Shown in pieces: positions 34,868-39,052 of a DNA stretch of 39,052 nt. Location: positions 1-39,052 of the forward strand of contig NZ_JAPFBW010000049.1 in NCBI RefSeq assembly GCF_026153205.1, read 5' to 3'. Position numbers and translations under genes: made by a program. The DNA comes from Aquabacterium sp. A7-Y (lineage in GTDB: Bacteria; Pseudomonadota; Gammaproteobacteria; Burkholderiales; Burkholderiaceae_C). Under the pieces are notes generated by a model. It ran no database searches and was not told where the DNA came from. It saw nothing but the letters and a program-made list of their open reading frames with translations. Within the stretch, counting starts at the first letter, position 1, and the number at the start of each line of letters is the position of its first letter.

Positions 34868-35689
34868 ATGCGCGGCGGAACAAGAAGCCTTCTTACCCGT
34901 CCGGGAGTTGGGCTGACCGCCAATGTCGTGCAGCACAGCGCGCTTCGGTTCAGCAACGTCGTGGTGGACAGCCCCGCGCTAATCCTCCTGCGGCACGGGA
35001 CGAAGTTGCTTCAATCCGGAGGGCGGCGGTGGACGCTACAGAGCGGTGACGCCATTGCCGTCGCGGGTGGACAGGCCTTCGACGTGTCGAACCGTCTGTC
35101 GGCTGCCGGCCTGTACGAAGCTCGCTGGCTGATGTGGGACAAGGCCCTCATCGAGCGTTTCATGCAAACAGCCCCGGCAGGACGGCCACTGTCTGGAGCC
35201 ATGGTGCTCAAGCAGGTCAGCACTGAGTTCGTCGCGACAGCGGACCGTGCCGTTGCCGCCATTTCTGACCCTTCAGGTCTCGCCGAAGACGTGGCACGAC
35301 ACAGGCTTGCGGAACTGCTGGTCTGGCTGTCCGTCGCCGGCATTCAATTCACGACGGCTCAGACGACAACGGCAACGTCCCAGCTGCGAAGGCTTTTCGC
35401 CGAATCGGCTGCAGAGGCGTGGACGATGCCCCGAGTCGCCGCACGACTCGCGATGAGCGAAGCCACGCTACGAAGAAGGTTGCACTCGGAAGGCACCAGC
35501 TTTGGCAATCTGCTCGCGGACGTTCGCATGTCCCACGCGATGACGTTGCTACAGTCGACCGACCACCCTGTCGCGCACATCGCATTGAAAGTGGGCTACG
35601 AGTCGGCCTCGCGTTTCGCCATCCGGTTTCGGGAGCGGTTCGGATTCGCGCCGACAGCCATTCGCGGGCACCGCAGAGCTCGCGCATGA
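34868..35689 (+). CDS. AraC-family transcriptional regulator
   Basis: This 273-residue regulator has a C-terminal AraC helix-turn-helix pair (RVAARLAMSEATLRRRLH; HIALKVGYESASRFAIRFRE). The N-terminal domain of about 170 residues has a cupin-like beta pattern (ILLRHGTKLLQSGGRRWTLQ, SGDAIAVAGGQAF). The start at 34868 has no strong ribosome site, so it may be translated by coupling with the VOC gene 27 bases upstream. The two genes together mirror the AraC-VOC pair on the minus strand at 32.7-34.1 kb, although the regulators belong to different AraC branches. Confidence 0.88.
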   Translation: MRGGTRSLLTRPGVGLTANVVQHSALRFSNVVVDSPALILLRHGTKLLQSGGRRWTLQSGDAIAVAGGQAFDVSNRLSAAGLYEARWLMWDKALIERFMQTAPAGRPLSGAMVLKQVSTEFVATADRAVAAISDPSGLAEDVARHRLAELLVWLSVAGIQFTTAQTTTATSQLRRLFAESAAEAWTMPRVAARLAMSEATLRRRLHSEGTSFGNLLADVRMSHAMTLLQSTDHPVAHIALKVGYESASRFAIRFRERFGFAPTAIRGHRRARA

Positions 35690-36015
35690 GACGGCGCCGG
35701 GCGGCCCCTCAAGACGGCCACCAAGGGGTGAACGGCAGTCCTTGCTCCCCAACCCCAGCGTGGCCACCTTGAGCCCGCACTCAACGGCACTCAGGTAGGT
35801 TCGGCCACTCACCGTGTCGAGCTGCTCCGGATCAATAAGGTCTTGCCTTCGTGGCGTCGCTGAACCTCAAGGCGCGAGCCTGACGCCGGACGTCAGCGTG
35901 CAAGGACACGGTGCAGCATGGCCGATTGAGGCTCACGCGTCTGATCGGTCCTTGCTCGCTGTCCCCGCACACTGCGTCGAGTACGGCAAGCGTTGAAGCC
36001 GCACTCCGGCGTGAC
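35690..36015. other. Short stretch with no confirmed gene
   Basis: This stretch separates the AraC regulator from the lipoprotein pair. On the minus strand a frame around 35690-35860 reads QDLIDPEQLDTVSGRTYL and SAVECGLKVATLGLGSKDC without stops. It has coding-like composition, but I recognise no family and it has no clear start. It may be the remnant of a lost gene; it overlaps the AraC 3' end in antisense. Confidence 0.35.
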
Positions 36016-36900
36016 TCAAAGCACGCGGTCGTAGGGCAGGTAGGCGGCGGCGGCGCGGCTGGTGCGGCCGTCCGGAAAGAAGAAGAGCTGAAAACCGGTA
36101 GGCTGCACATCAACCTCGACCCAATCGCCCTCCCGGTCGTACATGCGCAGCATGCCTGAGATCAGCTTCCCGGTGGTCACGTCGATATCGCCTCGCGTGT
36201 ATTGCAAGAGCTCATAGTCGTTGTCGTCAACCGTCACAAGACCACCGACCTCCCTGGTCGGCACGTCGCGGAGCACGCCGTCCGGCCCCTCTTCCGAAAT
36301 GATGCGATCCTCGACAAAGTGGTTCCAGTGTGTCCATCGGCCGTCGAACTTGACCTCGGTGTTCTGGAAGGTCAGCCGGACCTTGTCGCCCGGGCGCCGG
36401 GGCGTATCCGCCCCATCGTGACGGTATGCAGTGGGTCCTTGCAGCGTCAGGGCACCGTCGCCGTAACTCTCGAACGCCACGATCTTGTCGCTGTAGAAGG
36501 AAGGTGCCGAGCCGGCGTCGCGATGCTGTACCGCCAGCCTGCCGTGGACGGGCAGAGCTTCGGCGCTGTCCCGGCAGGCGGCGGCCACTGCGACGGCATC
36601 GTAGAACGGCTCATCGAAGCTGCTCAGCGTGACCTCGACCTTCAAGCTTCCACCTGCTGCACAGTCAACGGTCCGGGCTGGCTGGACCGCGTATGCAAGC
36701 CATGCCATCGCTTTGGGGGAGAGCACCGTACGCAATGCTTGCGCAGTGCGCTGCTCAAAGTTCTCGGCTGTCAGGTCGCCTGTCGCGCGAGTGGTGCGTT
36801 GCTTCTGTGTGGCGTCGTCGCCACCACCGCAGCCCGAAAAGGCCAAGGCAAGAGCGCAACAGGCCAGCACAAAGGGCGTGTGACCCGCATTCCGGAGCAT
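36016..36900 (-). CDS. Putative lipoprotein of unknown function
   Basis: This roughly 294-residue protein starts with a lipoprotein signal (MLRNAGHTPFVLACC... to lipobox FSGC) followed by Gly/Asp-rich residues, so it is probably anchored in the outer membrane. The rest is beta-rich, with YGDGALTLQGPTAYRH, KFDGRWTHWNHFVEDRI and a C-terminal part rich in Asp and aromatics. No known domain is recognised. ATGs at 36915 (after GAGGT) and 36900 (after GGAGG) are both plausible starts; 36900 gives the tidier signal peptide. It follows another lipoprotein on the same strand with a 47-base gap, so the two are likely co-expressed. Confidence 0.75.
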   Translation of the reverse strand: MLRNAGHTPFVLACCALALAFSGCGGGDDATQKQRTTRATGDLTAENFEQRTAQALRTVLSPKAMAWLAYAVQPARTVDCAAGGSLKVEVTLSSFDEPFYDAVAVAAACRDSAEALPVHGRLAVQHRDAGSAPSFYSDKIVAFESYGDGALTLQGPTAYRHDGADTPRRPGDKVRLTFQNTEVKFDGRWTHWNHFVEDRIISEEGPDGVLRDVPTREVGGLVTVDDNDYELLQYTRGDIDVTTGKLISGMLRMYDREGDWVEVDVQPTGFQLFFFPDGRTSRAAAAYLPYDRVL

Positions 36901-36947
36901 AGATTTTCCTCCCATCAAAGACCTCTCTTCAGATAAAAATTCGGTCC

Positions 36948-38465
36948 TCAGAAGCGCAGCGCGTAAGCGCGCCTGGACACCGGCGTGTCTCTGGGCCGGG
37001 GGTTGGCTGCGGTGTAGACCAAGACGGCTGCACCGCTGCGGTTGATCGCAACTTTGGGTGCCGAGAGCCGGGTCGTGTTCGCGGTCTTCTTCCACTCGCT
37101 CCACTTGCCGGTGAAGTCGAAGCGGCCGTAGACCACAAACTCGTTCGCTGGCGCCGAGTTGCCATCCTGGGCGATGACGGCGGCGACGGCCTTGCCGTCA
37201 CCGTTCATCGCCAAGGCGATGCTTCCGCGTGAGACCACCGAGCCGATCTCCGCCAGGTTGGGAACCGCCTTCGGCTCCGACCACGTGCCCCCCTGGATCG
37301 AGACGGACCACATCAACTGCGCAGGCAGGAAGGGCCCGTTGTCGACCGCCTCCTTCCACACCGCAAGGGCATTGCCGTGCTCGTCCATCACCAGGGCGGG
37401 CGCGACCGGAATGAACTTGTCGGGGGAGCTCATCTGCATGCTGTCAGCCTTCGGGCCGGCCGAATGATCGAGTCGTATCAGCTGCAGGGGGCACCTGTGC
37501 GTTTCACGGTCGGCCGGCGCGACCATTGCCACGGCGGAGTATGGGGTCGGCGATGTGGCCGCGGTCCACGGACGTGCAAGTTCCGCAGGACTGCCAGCGC
37601 CGGTCACCCAGCCGCGGGTGCACTCGTAGTACCTGCCAATCAGATGGGCCGGGCCCATGCCCTGCTCCAGCGATCCCTCGGCCACCTTCAGCTCGATCGC
37701 CCCCGGTTGGTCACGGTCGGCCGAGCGCCACAGCAGCCTCCCGACACTGTCCGGGCTTGTGACGAAGTAGCTGTCCATCACCGACAGGTCCGCTTGCTCC
37801 ACCACACGCCCGACCACCGTCGGGGCCTGTTCGGAGTCCCTGTGGGCATGCACTTGAACCTCCGATTCCCCCTTCACGTGGCTGGTGACGATGACATTGC
37901 CGGGGAGGATGTCAAGATCGGACGACGCCCCGGGATACGACGAGTCGACCTTGGTGACCAGCTGTTCCATCCCACCGTCTTTGTACAAGCGCGCAGCGTA
38001 GACACCGTGCCTCCCCCGGGTCGCCGGCTCTACCATCCATCCCAGCACTGCTGTGCCTGCGCTGTTCACACGCAGGCGCAGTCCCCACCCTGCGTGCAAG
38101 TTCTGCTGGTCCAAGTCGCGGTCTGGAGTCCACTGCCCTGAGGGGTTGAGCGAGGCGTCGAACGTGCTGGTGCCGATAGAGCTCGTCTCGTCCAGCGTGG
38201 CCGGCATGGTCCATGCGGCCAGCGCCTGGCAATCGTCCATCAGGACTACGGCCGAATCGACGGCCATGGGCAGGCCATCGGCGCGTTCGACCTCTGTTCC
38301 GACCTCGCCGAGCTCCACGGTGCCCGCCTCCAGCCCGCTCTGGCACAGATGGGCCGCGCGCCGCTCGGGAGCCGGATCCGCTCCGCCGCCGCCACCACCA
38401 CCACCACATGCGGCCAGCACGACCGTCATCAGAACGCTCAAAGGCAGAGAGATGTGCATATACAT
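36948..38465 (-). CDS. Large lipoprotein with poly-Gly tether, unknown function
   Basis: This 505-residue protein has a lipoprotein signal (MYMHISLPLSVLMTVVLAAC) and a run of Gly directly after the lipid Cys, a flexible tether common to surface lipoproteins in Burkholderiales. The body is beta-rich with repeated short blocks such as GNALAVWKEA, GKAVAAVIAQDG and GAAVLVYTAA. These resemble propeller blades in which each strand ends in an A-x-W/Y type turn. No catalytic motif is seen. The ribosome site before 38465 is weak; ATG at 38459 is an alternative. A smaller lipoprotein follows 47 bases downstream, suggesting one transcription unit. Confidence 0.78.
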   Translation of the reverse strand: MYMHISLPLSVLMTVVLAACGGGGGGGGADPAPERRAAHLCQSGLEAGTVELGEVGTEVERADGLPMAVDSAVVLMDDCQALAAWTMPATLDETSSIGTSTFDASLNPSGQWTPDRDLDQQNLHAGWGLRLRVNSAGTAVLGWMVEPATRGRHGVYAARLYKDGGMEQLVTKVDSSYPGASSDLDILPGNVIVTSHVKGESEVQVHAHRDSEQAPTVVGRVVEQADLSVMDSYFVTSPDSVGRLLWRSADRDQPGAIELKVAEGSLEQGMGPAHLIGRYYECTRGWVTGAGSPAELARPWTAATSPTPYSAVAMVAPADRETHRCPLQLIRLDHSAGPKADSMQMSSPDKFIPVAPALVMDEHGNALAVWKEAVDNGPFLPAQLMWSVSIQGGTWSEPKAVPNLAEIGSVVSRGSIALAMNGDGKAVAAVIAQDGNSAPANEFVVYGRFDFTGKWSEWKKTANTTRLSAPKVAINRSGAAVLVYTAANPRPRDTPVSRRAYALRF

Positions 38466-38564
38466 TTTTTTGAAGAGAAAATGACAGTGACCCTGCCTCA
38501 GGATTCAAGACCAAAGGCTTACAGAAGCGGCCGGCATGCTGCAGGCCTTCAGGGAGGAAACTCG

Positions 38565-38651
38565 ATGGATGTCGCGAAGCCGAAGGTCATCGGGCGCTTC
38601 AGATCCCTTGTCGAAGCCCGCCATGCCGAGGCGGGATGGGTGTGCGTCTGA
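38565..38651 (+). CDS. Possible 28-residue small protein (uncertain)
   Basis: A short frame starts at an ATG with a strong ribosome site (AGGGAGG, five to six bases upstream) and encodes MDVAKPKVIGRFRSLVEA and ten more residues. The ribosome site is better than that of many real genes here, but the peptide has no recognised relatives. It may be a leader peptide, the start of a truncated gene, or chance. Confidence 0.25.
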   Translation: MDVAKPKVIGRFRSLVEARHAEAGWVCV

Positions 38652-38704
38652 ACACGACATGGCCATCATCGAAGTCGCAACGGCGCAGATAATATGAAAG
38701 TTCG

Positions 38705-38717
38705 TTCACATTGTGAA
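38705..38717. promoter_or_regulatory. Perfect 13-base palindrome upstream of a TetR gene
   Basis: TTCACA and TGTGAA flank a single central T. The site ends 10 bases before the TetR start codon, the usual place for an autoregulatory TetR operator. A related partial sequence (gaaagttcg) stands just before it. Confidence 0.6.
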
Positions 38718-38727
38718 TTCGCATTCC

Positions 38728-39052
38728 ATGGCGCGCGCACCCAGTCCCCTCACACCAAGAAAGAAGCCGCTTCAAGCCCGATCGAGCCGCACGGTCGAAG
38801 CCATCTTCGATGCCAGCATTCAGGTTTTGATCGATGGAGGTATCGAGCGCGTGACCACCACCCGCGTGGCCGAGCGCGCCGGCGTGTCCGTCGGTTCGCT
38901 CTACCAGTACTTCCCCAACAAGCAGTCGCTCCTGGCGGCTTTGCTGGAGCGGTATCTGCTAGGGGTGGTCGAGGCTGTCGAGCAGGCTTGCTCAGGGTGC
39001 AAAGGCTGCAGCTCGGACACCATGGCGGTCGGGGTGGTCGATGCATTCTTTA
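38728..39052 (+). CDS. TetR-family regulator (5' part, cut by window end)
   Basis: The frame from the ATG at 38728 stays open to the end of the window (108 codons). It shows a standard TetR DNA-binding domain: QARSSRTVEAIFDASIQVL, then TTTRVAERAGVSVGSLYQYF and PNKQSLLAALLERYL. The ligand domain begins with a Cys-rich patch (CSGCKGCSS), which could respond to metal or redox, but only its start is visible. A perfect palindrome stands just upstream. Target genes probably lie to the right. Confidence 0.88.
   Translation, partial: MARAPSPLTPRKKPLQARSSRTVEAIFDASIQVLIDGGIERVTTTRVAERAGVSVGSLYQYFPNKQSLLAALLERYLLGVVEAVEQACSGCKGCSSDTMAVGVVDAFF

Overview
This GC-rich window carries dense, mostly Gram-negative-type genes: a TonB-dependent receptor, lipoproteins with clear lipoboxes, a PEP-CTERM exported protein, a dCache/PAS/diguanylate cyclase, and many AraC and TetR regulators. 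The mixture best fits a betaproteobacterium of the order Burkholderiales. That placement is inferred from gene content and is not demonstrated by a marker gene.

Layout. 0-5 kb: a receiver domain (possibly the tail of a larger protein), about 0.9 kb without a recognisable gene, a membrane-anchored ankyrin protein, and a divergent AraC regulator/SDR pair. 5-10 kb (minus strand): a tight degP-hdeD-clp operon. Its gene set recalls the transmissible heat-resistance loci (LHR/TLQC). The Clp protein has a Cys-rich N-terminus like ClpK/ClpG, and I see no ClpP-docking loop. 10.6-17 kb: a transmembrane Ser/Thr kinase with a long C-terminal sensor region, divergent from a TonB-dependent receptor. A decayed copy of the kinase lies beyond the receptor, and a perfect inverted repeat and a possible MITE lie between kinase and receptor. 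17-18 kb: a PEP-CTERM protein.

18.4-23.4 kb is a scar zone. It holds the 3' part of a tRNA-Arg-like gene with a terminator, a frameshifted CaiB/BaiF CoA-transferase, a third kinase scrap, IS3- and IS4-family remnants, and the N-terminal piece of a sensor protein. An intact SDR/AraC pair and a small secreted protein sit among these. The tRNA fragment looks like an attachment-site remnant, with the possible island lying to its left.

23.6-29 kb (minus strand): a Cys-containing secreted protein, a HAF-repeat exported protein and a large membrane diguanylate cyclase. 29.1-32.6 kb (plus strand): a compact tetR-OYE-SDR-crotonase operon with a palindromic operator candidate, probably for detoxifying or degrading an electrophilic or cyclic carbonyl compound. 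32.7-35.7 kb: two AraC/VOC pairs arranged as mirror images. 36-38.5 kb: two unfamiliar lipoproteins. The window ends inside a TetR regulator preceded by a perfect 13-base palindrome.

Main leads: the compact degP-hdeD-clp operon, the kinase/TonB-receptor locus with three kinase copies in different states of decay, and the tRNA-Arg boundary. All functional statements come from reading motifs; no database search was possible.
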